The notes: generated by a model not told the origin, from the sequence alone. 8,583 bases of DNA from an uncultured Gemella sp. (GCA_927911745.1 CAKMQF010000027.1:1-8583); one strand, 5' to 3'. Positions 1 through 6,905 are shown, numbered from the stretch's first letter. Numbers and translations: made by a program.

Positions 1-15
1 AGGCATTTTTCTCAT

Positions 16-46
16 AAAAGTAGGGCTTAAACGCCCTATTTTTTTT
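16..46 (+). terminator. Rho-independent terminator, rightward
   Basis: The arms TAGGGC (21-26) and GCCCTA (33-38) pair perfectly around a 6-nt loop, the stem can be lengthened by flanking A/T pairs, and a run of eight T follows. The T run lies on the plus-strand side, so it would end a rightward transcript whose gene lies left of the window. On the other strand the stem is followed only by a short broken T run, so weak two-way activity against leftward ldh transcription is possible but not needed. Confidence 0.75.
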
Positions 47-105
47 ATTTTCAAAAAAACGTTTACTTATTTATAAATATAGTATTTCCTTTGCTTAAGT
101 TTTAC

Positions 106-134
106 AAAAAAAAAGAAGAATTAAATTCTTCTTT
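106..134 (-). terminator. Rho-independent terminator of ldh
   Basis: A perfect 11-bp inverted repeat (112-122 with 124-134, centre at 123) of A/G-rich and T/C-rich arms lies 45 bp past the ldh stop codon. On the minus strand it is followed at once by a run of T (As at 106-111 on the plus strand). The stem is AT-rich, so it may be only moderately efficient. Its position just after ldh and ahead of a convergent terminator (16-46) supports the call. Confidence 0.7.
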
Positions 135-179
135 AAATTAAAGATTTGAATCTAATTCTTCTATAATTTTTTAATTGAA

Positions 180-1133
180 TTAAGCTTCTAAAGCTGCGTA
201 TGCGTTGTCTAAAGTTTCTTTTAATACTTTAGCAGAGTGTAACATTTTAGCTTTTTCATCTTCGTTTAATTCTAATTCAACAACTTCACGAACACCTTCG
301 CGTCCAACGATAGCTGGAGTTCCGATGTATAATCCGTCGATTCCGTAGTGTCCATCACAGTATCCACTTACTGCTAATTCTACGTTTTCATCACGTAAGA
401 TAGCTTTAACGATTGTGAATAATGCAAGTCCGATTGCGTAGTAAGTAGCGCGTTTACGGTTAATTACTTCGTAAGCAGCACGCATAACTTTTTCTTCTAC
501 ATCAGCGAAGTCTTCTTTAGTGAATTTAGAAGTTTCTAAGAATCTGTCGAACTGTTTTCCGTAAACATTTACGTTACTCCATGCAGCAAGTTGAGTGTCT
601 CCGTGTTCCCCAATGATATATCCACGAACACTGCTTGGTGCTAAGTTTAATCTTTCTCCTAAGATGTAACGGAATCTTGAAGAGTCAAGAGTAGTTCCTG
701 ATCCAACGATTTTGTTTCTTGGGAATCCAGTGAATTTTTGTAAAGCGTTAGTTAATACGTCTACTGGGTTAGATGCGATAACGATAACTCCATCGAATCC
801 TGAAGCTACGATTTGCTCAGACATATCTTTAACAACTTTCATGTTTTTGTCAACTAGGTCAAGACGAGTTTCACCTGGTTTTTGTGGAAGACCTCCAGCG
901 ATTACGATTACGTCTGCATCAGCACATTGTTCGTATCCACCTGAAGTTACTTTAATAGGTGGTACTAAAGCTCCACCGTGGTTAAGGTCCATTGCTTCAC
1001 CTTCTGCTTTTTCAGCGAAGAAGTCAATTAATCCTAGTTCTTCACAAAGTCCGCTTGAATATAATTGATAAGCAAAGCTCATCCCTACCATTCCTGCTCC
1101 TATTAAAACAACTTTTCTGTTTTTCGCTTTCAT
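180..1133 (-). CDS. ldh: L-lactate dehydrogenase
   Basis: Reduces pyruvate to L-lactate with NADH in the cytoplasm, regenerating NAD+ during fermentation. The 317-residue product has the usual family length. Visible motifs are the Rossmann GAGMVG (12-17), the specificity loop GLPQKPGETR with Gln84 and Arg90 (Gln favours pyruvate; malate dehydrogenases carry Arg there), Asp150 and Arg153 (substrate Arg171 in the usual numbering), and GEHGDT with catalytic His177 (His195). Arg155 corresponds to Arg173 of the fructose-1,6-bisphosphate site, but the His188 position is Arg170, so allosteric behaviour may differ. The start is the ATG with GGAGG 7 nt upstream (1141-1145); the frame stays open 39 codons further upstream but that part is AT-rich leader with no ribosome binding site. 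The gene is monocistronic, with its own promoter and terminator. Confidence 0.97.
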   Translation of the reverse strand: MKAKNRKVVLIGAGMVGMSFAYQLYSSGLCEELGLIDFFAEKAEGEAMDLNHGGALVPPIKVTSGGYEQCADADVIVIAGGLPQKPGETRLDLVDKNMKVVKDMSEQIVASGFDGVIVIASNPVDVLTNALQKFTGFPRNKIVGSGTTLDSSRFRYILGERLNLAPSSVRGYIIGEHGDTQLAAWSNVNVYGKQFDRFLETSKFTKEDFADVEEKVMRAAYEVINRKRATYYAIGLALFTIVKAILRDENVELAVSGYCDGHYGIDGLYIGTPAIVGREGVREVVELELNEDEKAKMLHSAKVLKETLDNAYAALEA

Positions 1134-1260
1134 AAGAAAACCTCCGTATATTATATATAATTTTAGATATTTTAAAGTAATTATTTTTACTATTTTATAT
1201 TTATGAAACAAAATACTATAATATTTTAAATTAAAGTATAAATATCTCATTTCCTCTAGA

Positions 1261-1289
1261 ATTATATCACATTATTGTAAAAAAAGAAA
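1261..1289 (-). promoter_or_regulatory. Probable ldh promoter (extended -10)
   Basis: On the minus strand a perfect TATAAT (1261-1266) is preceded by TGA (1267-1269), giving the extended -10 form TGnTATAAT. The -35 position at 17-bp spacing is a weak TTTCTT (1284-1289), as is common when the TG extension is present. Transcription would start near 1254, leaving an untranslated leader of about 120 nt before the ldh start. A second TATAAT-like sequence near 1150 is too close to the ribosome binding site to serve. Confidence 0.6.
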
Positions 1290-1640
1290 GTGTTTTTATC
1301 CCTTTTAATTATACTATCTTGTTATTAATCTAAACAAATTTTCATATAATTTTTACAATTTATTATGTATTATTTCAATATTAGTTAAAACGTTTTCTTA
1401 TTTTATTCTTAATTTTTGCTTATGCTTATATTATAAGATAATTTTTCAATTTTATTTTAATTTTTTTCAAAGCTCCTTAATTTTTTATTAAAATTCTTAT
1501 TCTTGTACTATTATTTTTCTCTAAACTGTATTTACAATAGATTAATATATTATATATTATATCAATTACTTCTTCTTACTGTATTATTCATAGACTTATT
1601 TTTGTTTCTTTAAACTTTTCTTCATGAAACTTGATATTAT
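1290..1640. other. AT-rich intergenic gap between the transporter gene and ldh
   Basis: About 350 bp upstream of the ldh promoter and downstream of the transporter terminator. No reading frame with a ribosome binding site is visible on either strand, and no RNA gene is recognised. The only candidate signal is the cre-like palindrome at 1385-1398. The rest is low-complexity A/T sequence. Confidence 0.5.
1385..1398. promoter_or_regulatory. Possible cre (CcpA) site, weak
   Basis: The 14-mer TTAAAACGTTTTCT holds the palindrome AAAACGTTTT and matches the catabolite-responsive consensus TGWNANCGNTNWCA at all but two positions. It lies about 95 bp upstream of the proposed ldh -35 region, a place from which CcpA could act as an activator, as it does for some lactic-acid-bacterial ldh promoters. 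In such AT-rich DNA a chance match is quite possible. Confidence 0.25.
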
Positions 1641-1695
1641 AAAAAAGGAGTAACTAACCTTTACTATTTCCAGAAAAATAGCTAGTTAGTTACTC
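1641..1695 (-). terminator. Bipartite terminator hairpin of the transporter gene
   Basis: A perfect 11-bp outer stem (GAGTAACTAAC at 1648-1658 with GTTAGTTACTC at 1685-1695) encloses a second 6-bp stem (CTATTT/AAATAG on the minus strand). It starts 8 bp past the transporter stop codon. On the minus strand the outer stem is followed by CCTTTTTT, a normal U tract. Its 3' arm plus T run resembles the 3' arm of the hairpin upstream of the same gene (2916-2974). Confidence 0.8.
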
Positions 1696-1702
1696 TTATT
1701 TA

Positions 1703-2893
1703 TTATTTTTCTATTATATTTCCTTTAGAACTACAGTGAATTAATGTCACCAGTAATACTACTGATGTCGCTATTAATACATATAGTGCTTTATTCCAAT
1801 CAGAGATATCTCTGATATATCCTAATAATGGTGGGAATATTGCCGCTAATAAGTATCCCCCTGATTGTGCTAAACCTGAGATATCAGCCGCTTCACTTTC
1901 ATTTCTTGATTTAGCTGAGAATAGATACATAACATATGAGAATGATCCTCCTCCAGCTAACGCGAAGATAACTATAAATGTTAGCATTAATACGAAGTTC
2001 CCACTTGTCGAAAGCATTCCAACAAGTGACACGATATATCCAATAGTAATTACTGTAGGAATAATTAATTTATTATGTAATTTATCCGCTAAAATCGGTA
2101 CTATAAAAGTAGATGGAAATTGAGCGAATTGACTAATTGATAATAATAGTCCTGCTGTTTCAGGTGAGAAATCTTTACTAATCATAATTTCCGCAAACCA
2201 TGAAACACTACAATAGAATAATGCAGATTGTAATCCCATACTCAACATAATCGTCCACATTTTAGAATGTTTAAAGTATCCATGGACTTTTTCATGAGTA
2301 TCTTTAACATCACTTACTACATTATTTTTCGACATAGCTGCGTAGATAAAGATATTGATAATTGCAATAATAATCCAAATATTAACCGCAAGTCCTGTTG
2401 AAAATTTCTCTCCACCTATATTTGTACTTAATAGTGGATAACTGATACCCGCAGCAACCGCAGCTCCGATATTCATAACAACTGCATAAAAACCAGTCAT
2501 AACCCCTAGTTTTTCTGGGTAATATTTCTTAACTAATCCTGGTAATAATACATTACCTACTGTTATTCCTACTCCTACGATAAATGTCGTAAGGAAGAAT
2601 ACATAAGTATTAATATAGAATCTAAGCCCTAAACCTACAGTAATAATTACCGCAGCTAATAATATAGTTTTTTCTAAACCTACTTTATTTGATAATTTTG
2701 CTACCATCGGACTGAATATCGCAAATGCAATTAATGGTATTGTTGTAATAAATCCAGCAACCGTATTGTTGATATCTAGTATAGATTTTAATGGTCCAAC
2801 GATTGCACCTACTGCTGTAATAGGTGTTCTAAGAATAAGTCCTAAAAAGACAACACCTAATAAAATTAATATGCTAGTTTTTTTCTTTGTCAT
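1703..2893 (-). CDS. MFS transporter, CynX/NimT-like
   Basis: A polytopic inner-membrane protein of 396 residues with about 12 hydrophobic segments and a short lysine-rich N-terminus, typical of the major facilitator superfamily. The first membrane segment ends in LRTPITAVGAI (21-31). The stretches GFITTIPLIAFAIFSPMVAKLS and NVLLPGLVKKYYPEKLG, and a central hydrophilic loop near residue 200, resemble the CynX/NimT branch named after cyanate and nitroimidazole transporters. That similarity is by recall of family patterns; the substrate cannot be read from the sequence. The start is the ATG with AGGAGG 4-5 nt upstream (about 2897-2903); 21 more in-frame codons upstream overlap a hairpin and lack a binding site. 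The gene follows dnaN after about 210 bp, has a strong terminator, and a possible attenuator in its leader. It looks intact, unlike dnaA. Confidence 0.88.
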   Translation of the reverse strand: MTKKKTSILILLGVVFLGLILRTPITAVGAIVGPLKSILDINNTVAGFITTIPLIAFAIFSPMVAKLSNKVGLEKTILLAAVIITVGLGLRFYINTYVFFLTTFIVGVGITVGNVLLPGLVKKYYPEKLGVMTGFYAVVMNIGAAVAAGISYPLLSTNIGGEKFSTGLAVNIWIIIAIINIFIYAAMSKNNVVSDVKDTHEKVHGYFKHSKMWTIMLSMGLQSALFYCSVSWFAEIMISKDFSPETAGLLLSISQFAQFPSTFIVPILADKLHNKLIIPTVITIGYIVSLVGMLSTSGNFVLMLTFIVIFALAGGGSFSYVMYLFSAKSRNESEAADISGLAQSGGYLLAAIFPPLLGYIRDISDWNKALYVLIATSVVLLVTLIHCSSKGNIIEK

Positions 2894-2915
2894 TGTTCCT
2901 CCTAATTTAACCTTG

Positions 2916-2974
2916 AAAAGGGAGTAACTTAAAAATACTGATTTTATATAAATCATATTTACAAAGTCACCCCC
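2916..2974 (-). promoter_or_regulatory. Possible attenuator hairpin in the transporter leader
   Basis: On the minus strand GGGGGTGACTT (2964-2974) pairs along all 11 positions with AAGTTACTCCC (2920-2930), with two G-T wobbles. Four T follow, and the 33-nt loop holds a small GATTT/AAATC stem. The hairpin ends about 13 nt before the transporter's ribosome binding site, so there is no room for a promoter after it. It must either stop read-through from dnaN or act as a conditional terminator in the transporter's own leader. The short T run makes termination strength uncertain, and no known riboswitch class is recognised. Confidence 0.45.
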
Positions 2975-3062
2975 GTATAGTTAATAGATATTCTCAAAAT
3001 AATTACTATCTTATATAGTTTATCTATAAACCATTACGTTTTTTAATTAAATAATTGATTTA

Positions 3063-3084
3063 CGGATCTTTCTATTTCAATCCG
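3063..3084 (-). terminator. Small stem-loop after dnaN (weak)
   Basis: CGGAT (3063-3067) and ATCCG (3080-3084) form a 5-bp stem with a 12-nt loop, 17 bp past the dnaN stop codon. No T run follows on the minus strand, so it is a poor intrinsic terminator; it may only protect the 3' end. The rest of the 207-bp gap to the transporter gene holds the larger hairpin at 2916-2974 and no clear promoter. Confidence 0.25.
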
Positions 3085-3100
3085 CTTCCCCTATTTATTA

Positions 3101-4240
3101 TTAGTAAGTTCTTACTGGTAAAATTAATTCAATAATTTCTCTGTGATAATCACTTGGTTGGATAATAAACGCTGTTAGCTCACCTGAGAACTTAACGATA
3201 ATTTCTTCCGCAGCAACCGCAGATACCGCGTCTTTTAGATATTTCCCAGATACAGAAATTTCGAATTTTTCATCTTCTAATGTAGAAGAAACTTTTAATT
3301 CCTCTACAGCACTTCCTAACTCTTTAGACTGAGAAGAAACTTCTAATAGATTATCAGTTACTACTAATTTAATAATATCGTCTTTATCTTCTCTACTCAT
3401 TAATGCAACCCTATCAACTGCACTAAAGAATTCTCTACTGTTCGCTACGAATGTACATTCAAAAACAGTAGGAATAAGTTTATTAGTATTTGGATAGTTT
3501 CCGCTAATTAATAGTACTGTATAAACTACATTTTGGTAGTAAAGAACTATTCTATTGTTTTCATAGAAGATTTCTACTTGATCTTTTCCATTTTCTATCA
3601 TTCTTTGGAAATAAGTTAGAGCTTTTCTAGGAATAATTAAGTTAAACTCTTTGTTGCTATCTTCATCATTTAGTGTAACTTGTCTTCTACTTAGACGATA
3701 TGAGTCAGTTGCTGTCGCTGTTAAGATTTTGTTACTTAATGAGAAGTTAACTCCCTCAAGAATAGGTCTTTGATCATTTGGTGCAGTACAGAATACTGTT
3801 TCTTTAATAATATCATTAAAAACATTAGCTTCTAATTTAAGACTGTTTTCTTTAGAGATAACTGGGAATTCTGGATAATCATTTGCATCATATCCTTTTA
3901 CGTTAAATTCACTTTTACCTGATTTAACTAAAATATTATTACCAACTGTTTCGATCTCTATTAAATCTGTTGGTGCTTTTCTAATTATTTCTATAAAATT
4001 ACGAGAAGGTAATACAACTTGTCCTTCTTCTTCTATAGTAATAACTTCTTTATCATCTTCAAAACTATTTACAGAATATTCTACAGATACTAAAGAATCA
4101 CTTGCTTTTAATATAAGTTTATCTTTTTCTAATTCTATTTTAATTCCTTTTAGAATTTCAAAAAGAGAATTAGGTGCAATTACTCTTGATACGTGATTTA
4201 AACCATCAAGAAAATTTGATTTAGTTATAGTAAATTTCAT
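3101..4240 (-). CDS. dnaN: DNA polymerase III subunit beta (sliding clamp)
   Basis: The homodimeric ring that holds the replicative polymerase on DNA and acts as a docking platform for replication and repair proteins. The 379-residue length is typical. The three repeated clamp domains occupy roughly 1-125, 126-250 and 251-379. Family signatures visible are the N-terminal MKFTITKSNFLDGLNHVSRV, RPILEGVNFS near residue 158, TATDSYRLSRRQ near 175, and the C-terminal LILPVRTY that forms part of the peptide-binding pocket. The start ATG has AAGGAGA about 7 nt upstream. It follows dnaA on the same strand after a 159-bp gap holding DnaA boxes and the presumed unwinding element, the usual dnaA-dnaN order. 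The frame is undamaged over its full length. Confidence 0.98.
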   Translation of the reverse strand: MKFTITKSNFLDGLNHVSRVIAPNSLFEILKGIKIELEKDKLILKASDSLVSVEYSVNSFEDDKEVITIEEEGQVVLPSRNFIEIIRKAPTDLIEIETVGNNILVKSGKSEFNVKGYDANDYPEFPVISKENSLKLEANVFNDIIKETVFCTAPNDQRPILEGVNFSLSNKILTATATDSYRLSRRQVTLNDEDSNKEFNLIIPRKALTYFQRMIENGKDQVEIFYENNRIVLYYQNVVYTVLLISGNYPNTNKLIPTVFECTFVANSREFFSAVDRVALMSREDKDDIIKLVVTDNLLEVSSQSKELGSAVEELKVSSTLEDEKFEISVSGKYLKDAVSAVAAEEIIVKFSGELTAFIIQPSDYHREIIELILPVRTY

Positions 4241-4277
4241 GTTTTCTCCTTATATATAATATATATATTTAATAAAA

Positions 4278-4364
4278 TAATAATAATAAGGCCTGTAAAA
4301 ACTGTGGAAAACTAAAGAATACGCAAAAATAATGAATTTTTCCTTGTTAATAACTTGTGAAAAA
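4278..4364. other. oriC part 2: DnaA boxes and DnaA-trio-like unwinding element
   Basis: In the dnaA-dnaN gap, three minus-strand DnaA boxes are seen: TTTTCCACA (4303-4311), TTATTAACA (4345-4353) and TTTTTCACA (4356-4364). Beside the first is a GGCC cluster (4290-4293), then (TAA)4 at 4278-4289 and a long AT tract to 4251. Read 3' to 5' on the plus strand away from the box, this is AAT-AAT-AAT-AAT, the 3'-[G/A]AT-5' DnaA-trio pattern described for Bacillus subtilis, with the same order of box, GC cluster and trios. DnaA probably loads onto one strand here. The dnaN promoter may also lie here but none is clear. Confidence 0.7.
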
Positions 4365-4399
4365 ATATATTAATATCTTTAGTAGATTTTAACAGCCTC

Positions 4400-5884
4400 T
4401 TATATTTTTCCTAAACGTTCTTTTATTACTTCTATATCTTCAAAAATCTCAGGATTTTCATCTTTGCTTAGTTTTGCTATTTTATTGAATGAATAAAGAA
4501 TAGAAGTATGATCTTTATTAAAACAATCACCTATAGAAGGGAATGATAATGTAGTAAGTTCCCTACATAAGTAGATAGCTATATTTCTAACCTGTACGAC
4601 TTCTTTTTTACGAGAAGATGAAAGAATATCATCAACCTTGATTTTATAGAAGTCTGCACAAACATTAATAATGTTCTCAGGTGAGATATTTTTTCTAGGT
4701 GAAGTTTTCGCGCTTTTTAGTATTTCCTCGGCAATACTAAGTGAAGGTTGTTCATGTTTAGAAGTTGCTGTGAACTTAATACGTTTAAGAACACCTTCAA
4801 GCTCTCTTATATTAGATGATACATTACTAGAAATATAAGTAAGTGTCTCTTCATCTAGTTTAATATCGAACTGTTCACATTTGAATTTAATAATCGCCAT
4901 ACGTGTTTCGAAGTCAGGTGGTGTAATGTCCGCAGTTATCCCCTGACTGAATCTAGTAACTAATCTATCTTCCAAATCATTAAGTTGAGATGGAGAGCGA
5001 TCACTTATAAGAACGATTTGTTTCTGATTCATTTGTAGCTCGTTAAATGTATGGAAAAATGCATTTTGTGTTTCAGTTTTACCTGATAAGAATTGAATAT
5101 CATCGATTAAAAGAGCATCAACGTCGCGGTATTTTCTTCTAAAGTCTTCATCCGCATTAGTATAGTTGTTTTTTATCTTTCATCGGTTTAATAGAAGCTA
5201 GAAATTCATTAAAAACTTCTCAGATGAAATACATTCAATTTTAAAATCAGGAAATTAGCTTCCATTTCATTACCAATAGCGTGAAGTAAGTGCGTTTTTC
5301 CTAGTCCAACACCTCCGTAGATAAATAGAGGATTATAGATACCACCAGGAGAAACTGCAACATTCCATGCTATATTATGTGTAAAAGCATTACCTTCCCC
5401 TACTACGAAATTTTCAAAAGTGTAGTTTTTATTAAGCGTAGGATTCTTTTTACTCGCTGTAATATTTTTATTAGGGACAGGATGTTTATAATCTTCTAGA
5501 GGAAAAGTTTGTTTTTGATAAAAATGTTGAGCCCCAGAAGGTTTATCACCTTGAAGAAAGTTCTGTCTAATTAGATTTTCAGCTGCTGGCTTTTCATCAA
5601 CAACCTGAGGTGTAATTAGAGGAATATCAGTATCAAGGGAAGTATAGTCTATATTAAAAATCAAATCCAGTATTTTTCTTTAGTATTTCTTTTAATTTTT
5701 GATCATAAGCACCTTGAATAAATTGAGAAATAAGAGCTTCTTTACTAGTAATAACTATTGATTTTTTCATAAAATCGACGTTATCTATAGAAGCACCAGA
5801 AAACCAAGTATCAAAAACATGAGGATCAACGGTACTCTTTAGTTCACGAAGAATAATTTCCCATAAGAAATTAGAATTACTCAA
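4400..5884 (-). CDS. dnaA: Chromosomal replication initiator DnaA (frame broken by four small indels)
   Basis: The AAA+ ATPase that binds DnaA boxes and melts oriC. Frame-corrected length is 494-495 residues. Domain I covers 1-76 ([11 protein letters not shown]); a Pro/Asn-rich linker runs to about 150; domain III has Walker A GGVGLGKT (about 190-197), Walker [10 protein letters not shown], sensor 1 [14 protein letters not shown] with the arginine finger, and sensor 2 SNIRELEG; domain IV ends with the DNA-binding signature [13 protein letters not shown]. The start is TTG (5882-5884) with AAGGAGGT 7 nt upstream; no ATG is available. The frame needs one base fewer in the A5 run at 5656-5660, one more at 5252-5254, one more at 5209-5215, and a correction at the T6 run 5169-5174 (plus-strand coordinates). 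In between the residues stay family-like, so this is more likely sequencing error than decay. The open pieces are 5654-5884, 5209-5664 and about 4400-5175. Confidence 0.95.
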
Positions 5885-5915
5885 TGAAATACCTCCTTAA
5901 AAAAATATATAAATA

Positions 5916-5924
5916 ATTATAGCA
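5916..5924 (-). promoter_or_regulatory. Probable dnaA promoter (extended -10)
   Basis: On the minus strand TGC precedes a perfect TATAAT (5916-5921), an extended -10 element. The -35 position is weak (TTTATT at 17-bp spacing). Transcription would begin near 5909, about 25 nt before the TTG start codon. DnaA boxes at 5952-5960 and 5986-5994 lie just upstream, placed so that DnaA could regulate its own promoter. Confidence 0.6.
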
Positions 5925-5951
5925 TAGATTGTTAATAAAATAAAATATTAG

Positions 5952-6333
5952 TTATTCACAAGTTGTTAACAGAAGTTATTAACTATGTGAATAAAAGAGT
6001 AATAAAAAGCTGTGAATATGTTAAGAAGAAAAGAAATTAAATAAATAATTAAGATAATTTAAAAGGTTATTAACAACTTTTAAGATTGCTATAAATATAC
6101 TTCAAGAGTTTTTCACACACAATTAACACCTGTGAATAACTTTTAAATGTGAAATTGTGAATAACTTTATAAATCTGTTAAAAACTTAAGGGAAAAGAAA
6201 ATGTTTTCTAGATATTAATAAAGTTATTAACAAAGATATGTGGATAACTTATAATAAACTGTGGAAAAGTATTCAAAAGAGATACTTAAATATTTTCTTA
6301 TACTGAAAAACAAAAATTAACAGCTTATTAACA
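5952..6333. other. oriC part 1: DnaA-box array upstream of dnaA
   Basis: Eleven 9-mers within two mismatches of TTATCCACA were found by eye. Plus strand: TTATTCACA 5952-5960; TTATTAACA 6067-6075, 6224-6232 and 6325-6333; TTTTTCACA 6109-6117. Minus strand: TTATTCACA 5986-5994, 6131-6139 and 6156-6164; ATATTCACA 6011-6019; perfect TTATCCACA 6239-6247; TTTTCCACA 6260-6268. Only one is the exact consensus; TTATTCACA and TTATTAACA dominate. There is no gene in this 450-bp stretch. With the cluster between dnaA and dnaN it makes a bipartite origin flanking dnaA, as in other Bacilli. Confidence 0.9.
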
Positions 6334-6335
6334 AC

Positions 6336-6658
6336 AAGGGCTGCCCCAAAAGACCTAAATTTTAACAAAGTGTATATGAAAACTCATAGCCTCAGCAGTA
6401 GACACAATCCAATCAGTTTCGTCTTATGACTCACTTCTTGGTGTGTCCTTGCATACGTTATACGTAAGAATTTTAACGTGTCTTTGGCACTAAAAATTCT
6501 AACGTACAACGCAAGTGGTTTATTGATATCTAAATTCGCTTTATAAAAGCTTTTTAGATATCTAATAAACTTTGCGAGGGTGACTCGACAAAATCGATTT
6601 CTACGAAATCACGATTTTTGAGTCACTCCTATTTTATAGTATATTTGCGCCTGTCTAG
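6336..6658. repeat. Structured insertion-like element with three long hairpins
   Basis: Between the last DnaA box and the rpmH promoter the sequence changes character. It opens with GGGCTGCCCC (6339-6348), then about 100 bp of more mixed composition, then three back-to-back imperfect hairpins: 6448-6515, 6518-6570 and 6578-6628. Each has arms of about 17-25 nt and most contain an inner small stem. No intact reading frame is present; minus-strand 6355-6423 gives only 22 codons between stops. The left end recalls the GC-rich ends of some insertion sequences, but no convincing terminal inverted repeat or target duplication was found. It could be a miniature element, an insertion-sequence relic, or a transcribed structured RNA. 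Confidence 0.5.
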
Positions 6659-6687
6659 ATTTTTTTTAGAAAAAATGAGGTTTTTAC

Positions 6688-6716
6688 TTGATAAATTATT
6701 TTAGATATGTTAAACT
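6688..6716 (+). promoter_or_regulatory. rpmH promoter
   Basis: TTGATA (6688-6693) lies 17 bp from TAAACT (6711-6716), and TGT directly before the -10 gives the TG extension. The expected start near 6723 leaves a leader of about 48 nt before rpmH, which has a strong GAGGAGG ribosome binding site (6759-6765). The promoter sits just outside the hairpin element at 6336-6658. Confidence 0.75.
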
Positions 6717-6770
6717 AATTCAGTTATTACATCTATCTAAGTAAAGAAAAGAAAACTCGAGGAGGACAAA

Positions 6771-6905
6771 ATGAAACGTACGTATCAACCAAATAAAAGA
6801 AAACATTCAAAAGTACACGGATTTAGAGCTAGAATGAGCACTAAAAACGGAAGAAATGTATTAGCAAGACGTAGAGCTAAAGGAAGAAAAGTTCTTTCAG
6901 CTTAA
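6771..6905 (+). CDS. rpmH: 50S ribosomal protein L34
   Basis: A 44-residue, strongly basic protein of the large ribosomal subunit. The whole family signature is present: [22 protein letters not shown] at the N-terminus, followed by a lysine- and arginine-rich tail ending KGRKVLSA. Length and sequence are typical of Bacilli. It is first in the rightward gene group beside oriC, the classic position, and is followed by a strong terminator rather than running straight into rnpA. Confidence 0.98.
   Translation: MKRTYQPNKRKHSKVHGFRARMSTKNGRNVLARRRAKGRKVLSA

Noticed and set aside
54..67. A second cre-like sequence around CG at 60-61
   Set aside because: At least three mismatches to the consensus in an A/T tract, and it lies downstream of ldh rather than near a promoter.
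712..1068. 118-codon open frame on the plus strand
   Set aside because: It lies wholly antisense to ldh, has no ribosome binding site and no family-like sequence; it is a by-product of ldh codon use.
1134..1250. N-terminal extension of LDH by 39 residues
   Set aside because: The extension is AT-rich leader rich in Tyr, Lys and Ile; the GGAGG site and the family N-terminus both fit the ATG at 1131-1133.
2894..2956. N-terminal extension of the transporter by 21 residues
   Set aside because: It overlaps the leader hairpin and the ribosome binding site; AGGAGG is placed for the ATG at 2891-2893.
2916..3060. T-box or known riboswitch in the transporter leader
   Set aside because: The T-box core (GGGTGGNACCGCG) is absent and no other riboswitch core was recognised; only a hairpin can be supported.
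4400..5884. dnaA as a decayed pseudogene
   Set aside because: All defects are in or beside short A/T runs, protein motifs are intact in every piece, its promoter, ribosome binding site and origin boxes are kept, and the gene is essential.
6355..6426. 22-codon minus-strand frame ending near the element's left end, perhaps a transposase tail
   Set aside because: Too short, bounded by stops, with no recognisable transposase motif.
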